Assembly: GCA_001970955.1 (NCBI GenBank)
Contig: MPUH01000399.1
Coordinates: forward strand, 1 to 57,134
Reading direction: 5' to 3'
DNA length: 57,134 nt
DNA from: Stentor coeruleus
Taxonomy: Eukaryota > Ciliophora > Heterotrichea > Heterotrichida > Stentoridae
Below the pieces are notes generated by a model, which saw only the letters and a program-made list of their open reading frames with translations, was not told where the DNA came from and did not search any database. The first letter of the stretch is position 1. Every line of letters begins with the position of its first letter. Shown one piece after another: positions 40,926-52,019 of this stretch. Position numbers and translations under genes: made by a program.

Positions 40926-41756
40926 TTTAAAAAAAATTTGGTTTAGGCATGTAATTATAACAATAATTGTATTGAAGATTTTATATTTGATTTACAAATC
41001 AAAAAAGCCATTTATTTGTTTTACAAGCTTGCTTCAATGAAAATACTAATATAAAAATTCCATATATATTTTTCTTAAATCTAATCTTACTTTATGTATA
41101 AATAATCCCATTTTCTTTAAAAAGCTCTATGTAAAGTTTATATGATTATAGTATAAAATCTAATCAAGTAATTTAATTAGTTATAAATAATTTGTGTAAA
41201 TGTTAATTATAATAGTTAAATAAAGATAAAATTTCTGCATAGTTTGCCTTTTAGTAATTGACAAGCTTTTAGTATTTTTAAAATTGGGATTATATAATTT
41301 TTATTAAGATTATATAAACATGTGCAAGTCTAATATAAAAAAAGAAAGGAGACAAGTTTAGAAGTAACTTAAGTGCCCTTCAATTCTGGTTTTTTAAAGG
41401 TTGTTAACTTTTTTAAATATATTCCCCTATAAAATGTTTTTTGTTCTTAAATTTATTGTCGAATTTAAAAAAGACTTTATCACGGTCTTTATCTCACTAG
41501 TTAATATTACAATAATCAGTAATAAAGTATATTATGCTTCCTTATAATATAGGTATCCTTTGAAATGTATACTTAAAATATATTTTTACTGTTTTTATCA
41601 CATGAAACTTCGATTTTACCTTTCTCTAAGCATTATCTCATTCTTATCTTATATTATTTGTGTATGACAATCATTTGAAAATTAAAAGTTTATTATATTC
41701 CTTCCATATTTCAATAGAATTCGAATAAGTGCATATTAGATGGAAGCATATAAAAT
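40926..41756. other. AT-rich intergenic region
   Basis: No gene, RNA or repeat recognised. Confidence 0.4.
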
Positions 41757-41960
41757 ATGGGATGCGTAATGACAAAACGAAAAAGATCTCACCTTGGTCG
41801 ATTTTCATTAAATTCAACAGGCTTCGCCTCAATAATAACGAACTACCCAATACTTAAAGTAAAAGTTTCCGAAGAGGACCACCCTTGCATACCAAAAAAG
41901 CTTAAATCAATAGTTGAAGTTAGATCATATTTGGAAATATCTCATAACTCTTTCCAATAA
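41757..41960 (+). CDS. small putative lipid-anchored protein, 67 aa
   Basis: ATG 41757 to TAA 41960. It starts MGCVMTKRKRSH: Gly2-Cys3 followed by a basic cluster is the classical layout for dual N-terminal myristoylation and palmitoylation with electrostatic membrane binding. The rest is hydrophilic and ends KSIVEVRSYLEISHNSFQ. GC content and codon balance are higher than in the flanks, supporting a real gene. No family recognised. It stands alone in a gene-poor interval. Confidence 0.5.
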   Translation: MGCVMTKRKRSHLGRFSLNSTGFASIITNYPILKVKVSEEDHPCIPKKLKSIVEVRSYLEISHNSFQ

Positions 41961-42890
41961 CATACAGTCTAATAATATAACTAAATAGTAGATAAAATAT
42001 TGAAATTTAACTCTTTAGTAGATGAAATAAGAGAAGATATTAAGATTTTAATTATCAAACAAGCTACATTAAATACACAAAAAAAAATTTAATAGTAAAT
42101 CTTATAGAAGAATATTTGGTATGAGTAATTTGTAGTAAACAAGAGTATTAAATTATTATTATATATGAATGATCAGATAATAAATGGGAAAGTTTTTTTG
42201 ATAAACGTTTTATTTATTATAATTGAAATATGTTTTCAGCATGCTGCATATAGCATACGCTATCATTTTTATATGATTTTAATAAGTCTATTTGGAATTT
42301 TAGATTGTCCATTTGTCTAATTTTACTGAGTGACATTTTTCTAAACATAGGATATAGATGGGATAATTTTGACTTGCCTTTGTATGATTTTTATTTAAAA
42401 AACAACAATCAGTTAATAATTGGGTATTTTATTTTAGAGTAGGCTAAGCCTTTATAGAAATATTTCTGATGTTATAGGAATAAATAGTAAAATAGCGAAA
42501 TAATGAAAAATAGCTTTAGGTTGTGCAAAGAAAATATTTCTTTAATGCATTTATGCTAGATAAGTAAATAAAGTAAAAGTTTTTATGTATGAATTTTGAA
42601 AAGGATAAAATGTTTGTTGTCTTTATATATGATCGTAGACTGAAAAGCACATATATTTAAAAGATAAGAAATGTAATAGTGAAGATTTGATTGAATTATN
42701 GTTGTCTTTATATATGATCGTAGACTGAAAAGCACATATATTTAAAAGATAAGAAATGTAATAGTGAAGATTTGATTGAATTATTCTTGGAAATTATGCC
42801 AAAAATACTGCTTTAATGAAGATGATTGATGAAAATAATCTTATATTGTTTTACATAGAAACTATGCCTGAAAAAGAATCAGCTTATTTA
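41961..42890. other. intergenic with assembly duplication at N 42700
   Basis: Bases 42616-42699 are repeated at 42701-42784 across a single N: an 84-bp unmerged overlap. The remainder is AT-rich with weak protein-like traces; no gene. Confidence 0.6.
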
Positions 42891-43600
42891 CTATTTACTA
42901 TCAATACCTTTTTTTAGATTTTTTATTACAGATTCATAATTAGCAAGGGCTGGACAATAGTCAAGCGATAATTCCTAACTAATACTAATTACAGATTCAT
43001 ATCTTGTGCCTCCACACTTTCTTAATCTTCATTAAATAATGACCAAAATACCTTTATATTTAGTTTGAAACTTGAAATTATTAGAATTTAAAAAAAATTC
43101 GAGTGGTTTACTATTTTATGCTCTTAAAAGTGCATTCCTGCAAGTATTTCTTGGATATTTACCATATGCTTTCCAAGAATCACTTGAGATAATACTACCA
43201 GGAAGAATCTGTTCACGAATAACCTAATGAATAGTTAATCTTTTTATGTTAGGAATAAATCTATAAGGTAATTCTTATTATAACCCCTAAAATACCTCCA
43301 AACACTCAATTTTCAGATTTCAAAACACTTTTCTATTATCCTTTCTTTTAAAAACTTAGTATTTATCTGTTTCTGCAATGACTCTTTCTCTTCCTATTGT
43401 CAAAGAATGATTTTTAACATAGAAAATTGAAGCTAAGATTATAAACTTATCAAACCAATTGCTTACAGTTGTGATGTTTAGCTCATATTTGTATACAACT
43501 GAAGTTACACTTGTTCATAACTCGACTATTAAAATAAACGTGCTAAAAGTAAATCTTGCATTATAAAATAATTTATTCGCCAATAATGAAATTTAATCCT
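42891..43600 (-). pseudogene. dead ISXO2/IS1595-type transposase
   Basis: The minus strand, read in essentially one frame, matches the DDE transposase family ISXO2 (IS1595, eukaryotic Merlin-like). Landmarks: KLFYNARFTFSTFIL, an in-frame TGA at an expected Trp (ELWTSV), YELNITTVSNWFDKF, IGRERVIAETDKY (family IGGxGxxVEIDExK), KRKDNRK, then REQILPGSIISSDSWKAYG (family IxPGSxIxSDxWKAY) and RKCGGTRYESV. Two catalytic Asp positions remain. At least eight TAA/TAG codons and TGAs interrupt it, and the downstream HTQxIE region is degraded. No start codon or clear terminal inverted repeat was found. It is a transposon fossil. Confidence 0.8.
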
Positions 43601-44148
43601 GCATTTGTTGTTGCTATAGCAATACTATTAATTTTTTTCATTAAATTTAGTAATTCCATCGTAATTATAACAGATTTCTGGAGAGTTTAAAATTCCAAAA
43701 TTTCAAAATTTTGGCACAAAGTTATGATTTTTTCTCAGTCATTAACTGACAAATAATAGCTCTCGTCTCATTTATAAGTAAATTTAAAAATTTTAATGGT
43801 AAATGCAGCCTTATCATTTTGGTTACACAAGTGAATTCAGCCAAACTATTTCTTGAAACTATATTTAAATCATAAAACATTTTATTATCACACAAATTAA
43901 CTATAAGCCCTTCACTCTTTAACTCAGAAAACTCTTACAATAACTAAACAACAGCTCTATTAAATCATTCAATTATTTTATTATACAATCAAGGCCTTTC
44001 CTAAATCAATATGCTTCAAATTATCAAAGTAAATCATTATTATTCTGTAAACATAAGGTAAATAATAAAAAAAAATCTTAAATTATTATTAAATATATAT
44101 CTAAACTTAGGTATCTTTAAGGAAAATGCTTTAAAGATACTAATATAA
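43601..44148. other. intergenic
   Basis: AT-rich; may include remnants of the upstream part of the dead transposon and the UGGT promoter. Nothing definite. Confidence 0.35.
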
Positions 44149-47100
44149 ATGTTCAATTGGCTGTTTACAGTTTCCACACTAAAAACAGCTTTGGATATAT
44201 ACTTAGGAACAAGCTGGAAAGGGTATACTGAGAAGAGTTTAAAGCAAGAAATCTGCGAATACTTTTCTGATATTGGGGAATTGTCGAATTTTCTAGAATA
44301 CGATCTCACACTTCCTTTTGATACTTTTATTGAGATTTTACCAAAAACCCAAGTAGAAAAGCAAGTTATACTTGCATCGCTATATAATAGAGAATATTCA
44401 GCAAGATTAGAGTTTTATGGTACCCTTGAACAAAACGAAAAATCTACTTGCAAACCCTTTTATATAATCAATAATGTTCATTCATGTAGCTTGTCTTCTG
44501 AGCTTGCGTCATCAAAAGTCTCATTGACAAGTGAATTTGACCATATAATTCACTATGGAGTTGGCAGCTTGATTGCCTATGTTGACATAACAGATTCAAA
44601 TTTCCATGACTTGAATAAGCAAATACTCAAATTTTGTATTGAAAATGATTTAACTTATGCGTTAAGGCATTTAGATCTGAGAGCTAAAACAGAAGATTAC
44701 CTTGGCGGATATGGTGCAGAAGCGAATATGAAGAATATGGAATACAATCCAACTGAAGATGTGAATGCAACATACATCCCACTACCAAAATGGGAAACTG
44801 AAGAGTTGTCTTACAAAATAGTTGAATGTGCTATGAGCCTTAATACAATCACAGATATAAAAACTTTCCTAGAAAATCTTCCTGAAAACATAGAAAAAAT
44901 ATCAGAAATTACTCTAAGTTCGAGTATATCTCGTGAGCTCGACAAATCTATGTATTCTTCAGTAATTTCTAAATAGCAATCCATCAATATACTTCTTATC
45001 AATAACCACATAGTAAAAGCTAATATTTTTGATATTCTCCCTGTTATACGTGCTGAACTCAAAAGCTATCAAAGCCTTTTATCACTAAAAATCCCTCAAG
45101 AAAAAGCTTTAAAGCTTAAAAATGATGCTAATCTCAATTTACATCTTTATCAAAATCGCCCTAAACCAATAAAAACATCAGTTTCTACAGGAAGGGTCTA
45201 TTTAAATGACCTAGAAAAAGACGATAAATATGCTTTTTGGAGCAAAAGCTACGAAGAATTCTTTTTTGCTTATGGAAATGAGCTTTTGCCTATAGGCTTA
45301 AACTTTTTTAATCTTATTTTGATTTGTGATGTGAATTTTGATATGTGTTGGAAAACTCTGAAAAATTTTGTTGAGCTTATTGAAGTTTATCCAATACATT
45401 TCGGGGTAATCTTAGTTGGAGATTTGCAAATCACATCTGTACTTATGGAAGGGTTAAAAAGTTTACGTAAAGCTGATGAAGACTTTGTTGCAGAGTTTGT
45501 GGAGAGGATTGAGTATGGGATGAACCCAGAAGAACTTACTAAAATATTGAATGAGGTTTGTATTGACTGTGATATAGATTTTGAATATAGCACTGCTGGA
45601 AAACGATGTGAAGAATTCTGTGAAACAGTAGGGCTCTGCGGTCCAGTACAGTTGCTATTAAATGGCAAGCTTCTATCAATAGACCCAAGTCATTTAATAG
45701 ATGAGTCTTCAATAGAAGAAACTATTTTCTACGAACTTTCTTCAGAAAAAAGGAACATTTTAAACTTAGCTATGAAAGGAATCCTCAACCCTCCACTAGA
45801 TACTTTTTTTGAAAAGCTTACTTTTATGAACACAACTGACCGAGTCAATGCAGAAATCAGCTCAATTGGCACAAAGGACATAAACCTTACCCCGTTCCTT
45901 CCGAGAAGCCCTCTCAATATAATAAAACCTAAATCTTTAGGATTTTTTCACATATTCCTCACAAAAAATGACACAAAATTAGCAAGTATTTTCCTTGATG
46001 CTTTAGAAAGGTACTCACATATAGCTTTATCATATAATATTTACTTTTATGATATGGAAAATATTAAACAATATAATGATATTATCAGTAAAGTATGTCC
46101 AAAATGTTCTGAAAATGAAGTTTATGATATGGCTTTGAAGTCACAAGACCAGATGAAAAAACTTGGTTTGACTAAAGGGACAGTTATTGTTAATGGGAGG
46201 GTTATTGATGGAGACCATTTTAAGAATTATAGGGATTTTATGATTGCTTATGAATGTGAGACTGCAAGAATCGGCACACAAAGTATTGCTGATAATCTTG
46301 ATGATTATGATAGGATAGAAGAAGTTAGTTATGCTTTATTGAAATCTTCGAGGATGATTAAGGATTTTGATATTTATAGATATCATCCTTTACCACAAAT
46401 GATGCAACCTAAAGCTATTACTAAAGTGTTTAAAGATGAAAATCCAATGCTTGAAGTATCTGCTTTAATTAATTTAGCATCTAAAGAAGGGATTACTATG
46501 CTTGCACTTTGTGAATGGATGAAGTCTCTTGGCGCATCTGTTACAATCACTTTTCAATCTTTATTTAATAGTGCGAAATTCCCAGTTTATCGATATTATA
46601 AGTACTTTATAAAAAAATCTTTTGAAGATTCTTTAGTATTTCATGTAGAAAGCAAATGGACTTATTCTTTAAGCCTTGATATTCATAGTTCCTGGATGGT
46701 CCGCCCAGTAAAAAGTTCCCTCGACCTGGACAATTTAAATTCCCCAGATAACCAAATCATCCACTACAAATTAAAAAATCTTCTAATCCAAGGTCATTGT
46801 GCTCAAACATATCGAGGTTTTGACATGGAGCCTCCAAATGGGCTTCAACTTATTTTAAAAAATTCATCCACTATAGTCGCAGATACAATAGTCATGAAAA
46901 ACCTTGGCTATTTTCAGTTCCAAGCAAAACCCGGGACTTATTTAATTGATTTAGCTGGTGGGAGAAGCGAAGAACTATTTCAAATTTCTAAAGGACAAAA
47001 AATTAACCTTATGGATATTGTTGGTGATCCAGCTTTGATGGCTGTATCGAAGTACTCAGGTATGGAAAATGAAGAGCTTTTGGAAACTGGTGTATATTCA

Positions 47101-47973
47101 AATATCGGCGATGTGATTAATATATTCTCTTTAGCTTCAGGGAAATTGTATGAAAGGCTTATTAAAATCATGATATCTTCAGTTATGAAATTTACAAAGG
47201 AAAAAGTCAAATTTTGGCTGTTAGAAGACTTTTTTAGCCCAGGGTTCACAGATGATATTGATAAACTTGCTAAGGCTTTAGGTTTTGATTATGAATTGCT
47301 TAGTTATAAGTGGCCAAGTTGGTTATATGCTCAAACTGAAAAGCAAAGGATTATTTGGGGATACAAAATATTGTTTTTAGATGTGCTTTTCCCTTTGAAA
47401 CTAGGAAGAGTTATTTATATTGATGCTGATCAAGTAGTTAGAACTGATGTGAAAGAACTTTGGGATATGGATTTAGAAGGAGCTCCATATGCTTACACGC
47501 CTTTCTGTGATTCAAACCCTCTGACACAGAAATTTATGTTTTGGAAAACAGGGTACTGGAAAAATCATCTAAAAGATCTCCCTTATCATATTAGCGCTCT
47601 TTATATAATCGATCTAAATCGTTTCAGGGATCTCGGCGCAGGAGATATCCTCAGATATTTCTACGAATCCCTAGCTCAAAGCCCAGACTCTTTAAGCAAC
47701 TTAGATCAAGATCTGCCAAATTTCACCCAAACACATCTTAAAATCTACTCTTTACCTCAAGAATGGCTCTGGTGTCCAAGTTGGTGTTCTGAAGAATCTA
47801 AAGAACAAGCGAAATCAATAGATTTATGCAACAATCCATTAACAAGAGAACATAAAATTGAAGCAGCAAAAAAATATATCCCTGAGTGGAACGATTATGA
47901 TTTACAAGTGAAGAAAATTTTACAAGTTGAAAAAACAGCTGAAGATCGTAAGGATTTCAATAAAGAACTTTAA
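44149..47973 (+). CDS. UGGT: UDP-glucose:glycoprotein glucosyltransferase (UGGT)
   Basis: Spliced protein of 1269 residues (animal UGGT about 1500). A hydrophobic start (MFNWLFTVSTLKTALDIYLG) fits a signal peptide. The large N-terminal part corresponds to the thioredoxin-like folding-sensor domains. The GT24 catalytic domain spans about residues 980-1260: INIFSLASGKLYERL, FWLLEDFFSPGF, YKWPSWLYAQTEKQRIIWGY, the DxD motif YIDADQVVRTD near 1085, and LDQDLPNF. UGGT reglucosylates misfolded N-glycoproteins in the ER so that calnexin retains them. The C-terminus NKEL is close to a KDEL-type retrieval signal. One 15-nt intron (44962-44976) removes an in-frame TAG. Stop TAA. Confidence 0.95.
44962..44976 (+). 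other. 15-nt spliceosomal intron in UGGT
   Basis: GTAATTTCTAAATAG, exactly 15 nt, GT..AG, phase 0, between TCA and CAA codons. It contains the only in-frame stop in the UGGT frame. Confidence 0.93.
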
Positions 47974-48046
47974 GTTAACAGGTTTTATAGCAAAATAAAT
48001 GCTTTTATATGAGGATTTTGATTTTTATAGGAATCTAAGTTTATTT

Positions 48047-49420
48047 CTAAGTATAATTTATTCTTTCTATTGATAAAGATATTGTATCGAACCTCATAAG
48101 CTCTCCATTCCATTGGATAAAGTAATAAAAGTTGCCTCTTTCGAAGCAGCACCCAATTGCGAGGACATCTCCTTTCCAAGGAGTATTGATATTTTTCTTT
48201 GTAACAATTCCTTCATTGATTTCATAAAGTTCCTGGCTTCCTTTAACCAAAACCCATCTTCCACAGATAACTTTGCAACAGTTTTGGCTAGCTATACAAG
48301 AAACTACACTAAATGAATTGTTTCCTTCATCATACCTCAATAATTCCTTAGACTTGAACCCTAGCACATAAATACTTCCATCAACTACCCCAGCCATAGT
48401 CGCTTCAAAGACCCTAGGCAAAAATGCTATAGGGTTCCAAGTATTTTTCTGCAAATTATACTTCTCATTTTCAACAACTGCCATTTCTCCATACTCTCCT
48501 CCAACTCCTCCAAACAAATAAATTCCACTATTAGTACACACTGATCCTCTTTCAGTATATCTCTGTCTAGCTGGTGTAAATTTTGTCCAAACTTTTGTAT
48601 TTAATTCTAAAAAATAACATTCTGTACAGTAACTATAAAACCAATAATTGCTTGCTCGTTTACTTGCTGCTGATCCACGGTTTGGGATAACTTTTTCATT
48701 TAAAACAAGTCCAGTTTTTTTCCAAGAATTTGTGTCAAGGTAGACTATGCTGGAGTCATTAGGGAAAAAAAGTCCTATATCATCACTTTCTTTAGAAGGG
48801 TTTATTGAGATTTCTTGTAGAAAATACTGTTTTTTTATAAGTTTATAAGATGATTTATAATTTTCTATGATGGATAGATTGGAAGAGAGTAAATCTGAAG
48901 AATAAAGGGTTTCGTAGAGTTTTTGAGAAATTTTTAAGTAGTTTTCTGAGTAAGGCTTAAGAGGGTCTGTGAGGGTAAATGGAAGGTTAGCTGGGATTTC
49001 ATATTGGAAATTATAGTTGGATAGGGAAAAACTTGAAAGGAATTCGTACTCAGATTTTAGAATATGAGAAGATGAGAAGTTTGAGATGTTGGAGATCATT
49101 GATAAAAGATTAGCTTTTATATTGGAAATGAATGAGTTTATTTTTTGGAATTCTATGTTGATACTTTGGACTATTTTACTAAATGTCCATTGAATATCAT
49201 TGCTTAAAAGTGCTAGATTGTTTAAAGCCTTCATAATTTGACTAATAATCATTTTTTTCTCATTGGAACCAATTTCAATAATATACATCTCTGGATCATG
49301 CTGAGTTTCTTTTCGGTGCTCATATCCATGAATACTACAAAAAAAAGTACAGCTTTCGCATTGTCTGCAAAAAAATTCAGCTCTTCTTACACATCCTTGA
49401 TTACAACAAGGTGTTTCCAT
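48047..49420 (-). CDS. B-box-like / kelch-repeat protein
   Basis: 457 residues, ATG 49420 to TAG 48047. The N-terminal ~35 residues hold a Cys/His-rich motif (CCNQGCVRRAEFFCRQC, CTFFCSIHGYEH), like a B-box zinc finger. A coiled-coil segment follows at about 55-150. The C-terminal half has kelch-like beta-propeller units such as SGIYLFGGVGGEYGEMAVVE and SIYVLGFKSKELLRYDEG. This zinc finger/coiled coil/kelch layout recalls TRIM-like or ciliate kelch proteins that act as scaffolds. It converges with UGGT, with only 73 bp between their ends. Confidence 0.75.
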   Translation of the reverse strand: METPCCNQGCVRRAEFFCRQCESCTFFCSIHGYEHRKETQHDPEMYIIEIGSNEKKMIISQIMKALNNLALLSNDIQWTFSKIVQSINIEFQKINSFISNIKANLLSMISNISNFSSSHILKSEYEFLSSFSLSNYNFQYEIPANLPFTLTDPLKPYSENYLKISQKLYETLYSSDLLSSNLSIIENYKSSYKLIKKQYFLQEISINPSKESDDIGLFFPNDSSIVYLDTNSWKKTGLVLNEKVIPNRGSAASKRASNYWFYSYCTECYFLELNTKVWTKFTPARQRYTERGSVCTNSGIYLFGGVGGEYGEMAVVENEKYNLQKNTWNPIAFLPRVFEATMAGVVDGSIYVLGFKSKELLRYDEGNNSFSVVSCIASQNCCKVICGRWVLVKGSQELYEINEGIVTKKNINTPWKGDVLAIGCCFERGNFYYFIQWNGELMRFDTISLSIERINYT

Positions 49421-49620
49421 TATTATAACCCTACTGAGCTAACTCTTATCAATTTCTACATCTTTAATTATTCCAGACTCTAATCATATCTTTCTTTCAT
49501 CATTAATATCCTATAATTTTCATCAAAAAAAACTATATATTCAAACAAAAACAAAAAGTATATTTTTTTACCTAAAACTATCTAATCCATATTAATTCCT
49601 ATATCTTACTTATGATCAAA
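49421..49620. other. spacer between kelch gene and tandem array
   Basis: AT-rich, no feature seen. Confidence 0.35.
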
Positions 49621-50740
49621 TTTTAACATTTTTAGGTTTTTGAATTTTGAATTTTGTATGGTATATAATATTTATAGTATGATAAAACTATATGCTATCC
49701 AGCTAAAAATTAACTCTTATCAACACAAATACGGGTAAGCTTAGTTTTTTTAAGGCTTATTATATACGATGAAGTAAATATTATAATGCTCTATGAAATA
49801 AAAAATACCATGGGCAGGAATCAATCTTCTTTTAAGCAAAAATAAATTATAAAAGTCTTAAAACTAACATAAGATTAAGAGATAAAGCAGACATGAAAAA
49901 ATCACAAATACTTCTGTTACATATAAAAATAAAGTAAAATAATCAATTCACTAAAATGAAGACTAATATGCATTAAACAAATTTATCATTTTGCTTTAAA
50001 TTTCTTGTAATAAATATAAAAAACTATATTGAAAAGGGATGTATGCGATTAAATAAGTTTTTTTACTCGAAGTAAGAATATCTCGTTAAAAGACTACACA
50101 GCCTTATCACTTGTCTTACACCGATAAGATTTTCTTTTAGAAATGCTTCGCGTCAAGTCATAAATAAATTAATTCCTTACCTATGACAGTAATATAAGTC
50201 ATCTTACCCCGACCCATACTATTGAAATAACTCCTCTGATAGTTTGCAACTCAGTTCATGCCAAAGCTTTGTGGAAACAAAAAAAATCACTCTAGGGGCG
50301 GATAATAATAGGTGCATGGTCAGCTGGCTCTTGGTTACCCTTGGATAAGTTGCACTAGAGCCTAAATACCATATTATTATAAATATAAAAAAGTATCAAA
50401 TTCTAATAAGGTGAAAGATCCAACTCATGAAGTAGTATCAAAACAAAAATACAGTGAATGAGTAAACTGTACTATCAATTATCGAAACTTAGTTCAAATA
50501 ACGATATTAGTGTTTATCTTTGCGAAAACTATGCTCCTTAAAAAAACTATTTAATTACATTGTAGAACTCAACGATGCCTTTTGAATATATGGTGAACTG
50601 CATGCAATTTTAAGTTTTAGAAGAAAGAATTAACAACTGATTTAAATTTTTACTTTTAATGCTTTTTGAAATATAGCTAAGATTATAAAATTAGATTTCA
50701 ATTCAATTCAATATAATAAACTTTTATCTTTTAGAATGTG
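49621..50740. repeat. array spacer, copy A
   Basis: Non-coding block repeated at 53817-55250 and, partly, at 56890-57134 (identity high by eye, with small indels). It contains a GC-richer core at about 50095-50370 (including tgcttcgcgtcaagtc, cttaccccgacccatact and cagctggctcttggttaccc) that stands out from its AT-rich surroundings in every copy. It is either the promoter-bearing spacer of the muramidase-vWA array or carries a non-coding RNA; no known RNA family was recognised. Confidence 0.8.
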
Positions 50741-50899
50741 GAATAGTAATTTGATGATATAATAATGAATATTACTCATTTATATTAATTGGCACTTATT
50801 TGAAAATTGATTTTGGAAATTCAAAAGATAAATTAGTTAGAGTTAGAGAATTATCTAGTCAAATCCAAGAAATCTCTATTAAACTAGTACAGATAAATA

Positions 50900-51540
50900 C
50901 TGAATCGTTAAAGGGTTAACTACTTTTATTGAAAGAATCCAGTTAAATCTTTAAGATATTTTATCTTTTTGAAGGTGTATTCTCCGCATTAATTCACTCA
51001 TATGGCTTGGAATTTTCTTGCTTCTTATTTTTATCTATAAATTCTCTATGTTTTGAGTATGAATTTCAGGGTAATGCGAATCAACAAAATTTTCATTATT
51101 TAAGGTGACCTCATGCTGGTAAATCTATCATCATTTTATTGATATCAGAATATTAAGCCTATCACTCATAATTGGAATGCATAGTAATATCCATTCTTTG
51201 ATTAGCCTTGTTAATATTTCTTTTTTTACTGTCTTTGACAATTCGCAAAAGCATATGCCTGCTCCTTTTTCTATCCAAAAACCTAAGTTCCAGGATGTAT
51301 TGCCCTGAATAGTTTTTACAATATGATTCATTGATTTCAACAATTAGAGGAGTGTCATCATCATTTTTTCCTCCTAATAATATTGGACTCTTTTCTAAGT
51401 ATGCATATAGATTTCTCCAAACCTTTTATACTATTTGCAAATTACTTTCTCTGCTATTTCTAGTTCACAAGATGCTATATTCTTAGCAACTCCTGAGACC
51501 AGAAGTAAATTATTAAGGTTCTAATCTTTAAACTTGAATT
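50900..51540 (-). pseudogene. second dead ISXO2/IS1595-type transposase
   Basis: Minus-strand fragments in shifting frames match the same family as 42891-43600. Seen are LGGKNDDD...LIVEINESYC (family VEIDExxF with Asp changed to Asn), LTRLIKEWILLCIPIMSD (family LIKEWIxPGTxIxSD), and HEVTLNNENFVDSHYPEIHT leading into HTQNIE (family TVNHSxNFVDPxTGxHTQxIE). At least two frameshifts and several stops break it. It lies between array spacer A and the first muramidase-vWA gene, where the other array unit has no such DNA, so it probably inserted into the array. Confidence 0.78.
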
Positions 51541-52019
51541 AAATTTTGGAGGATAGAACCAAGCAAATAGTCTACTTAAACATGCAAGAGTACCACTTCA
51601 AAATAAAGTTATCACTAATATACATAAAAATGCAAATTCTGGACATTAGTGACTCCATCATCATGATTAACTTAAAAACTAAAAGTTTATTAGGGTTTTT
51701 GTTATCGCATTAGTTTAGCAATCAACATCTGTTTTAAAACAAAAATTTTATAAGTTTTTAAATAAATAATTTCATGCCAAAGTTAAATAAACCTTGTGTT
51801 TTAAATATTTTATAGAATAAATGTCCAGCTGAAAATATGAAATACAAAGGCTTGAACTTATTTGATAAAATGTGGATTTGCCAGTGCATCTCACATTCAG
51901 GCTCTTTATCCATGCCTATCATGATAAGTAAGTTAAAAATATTTTTAGTAGGCCGGTTAAAATATATAATTTTTAATCAAATTATTTTGCAAACTTTTAC
52001 ATTAAGAATTTATTTATAT
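51541..52019. other. 5' flank of first muramidase-vWA gene
   Basis: AT-rich. A frame open from 51837 joins the gene, but the second array copy begins at the later ATG, followed by a signal peptide, so this part is treated as untranslated. Confidence 0.4.

Noticed and set aside
44811..45062. Minus-strand frame opposite UGGT
   Set aside because: It overlaps the conserved UGGT coding sequence and has no features of its own.
51131..51343. 70-codon minus-strand frame as a gene
   Set aside because: It is a fragment of the ISXO2 relic, with flanking motifs in other frames.
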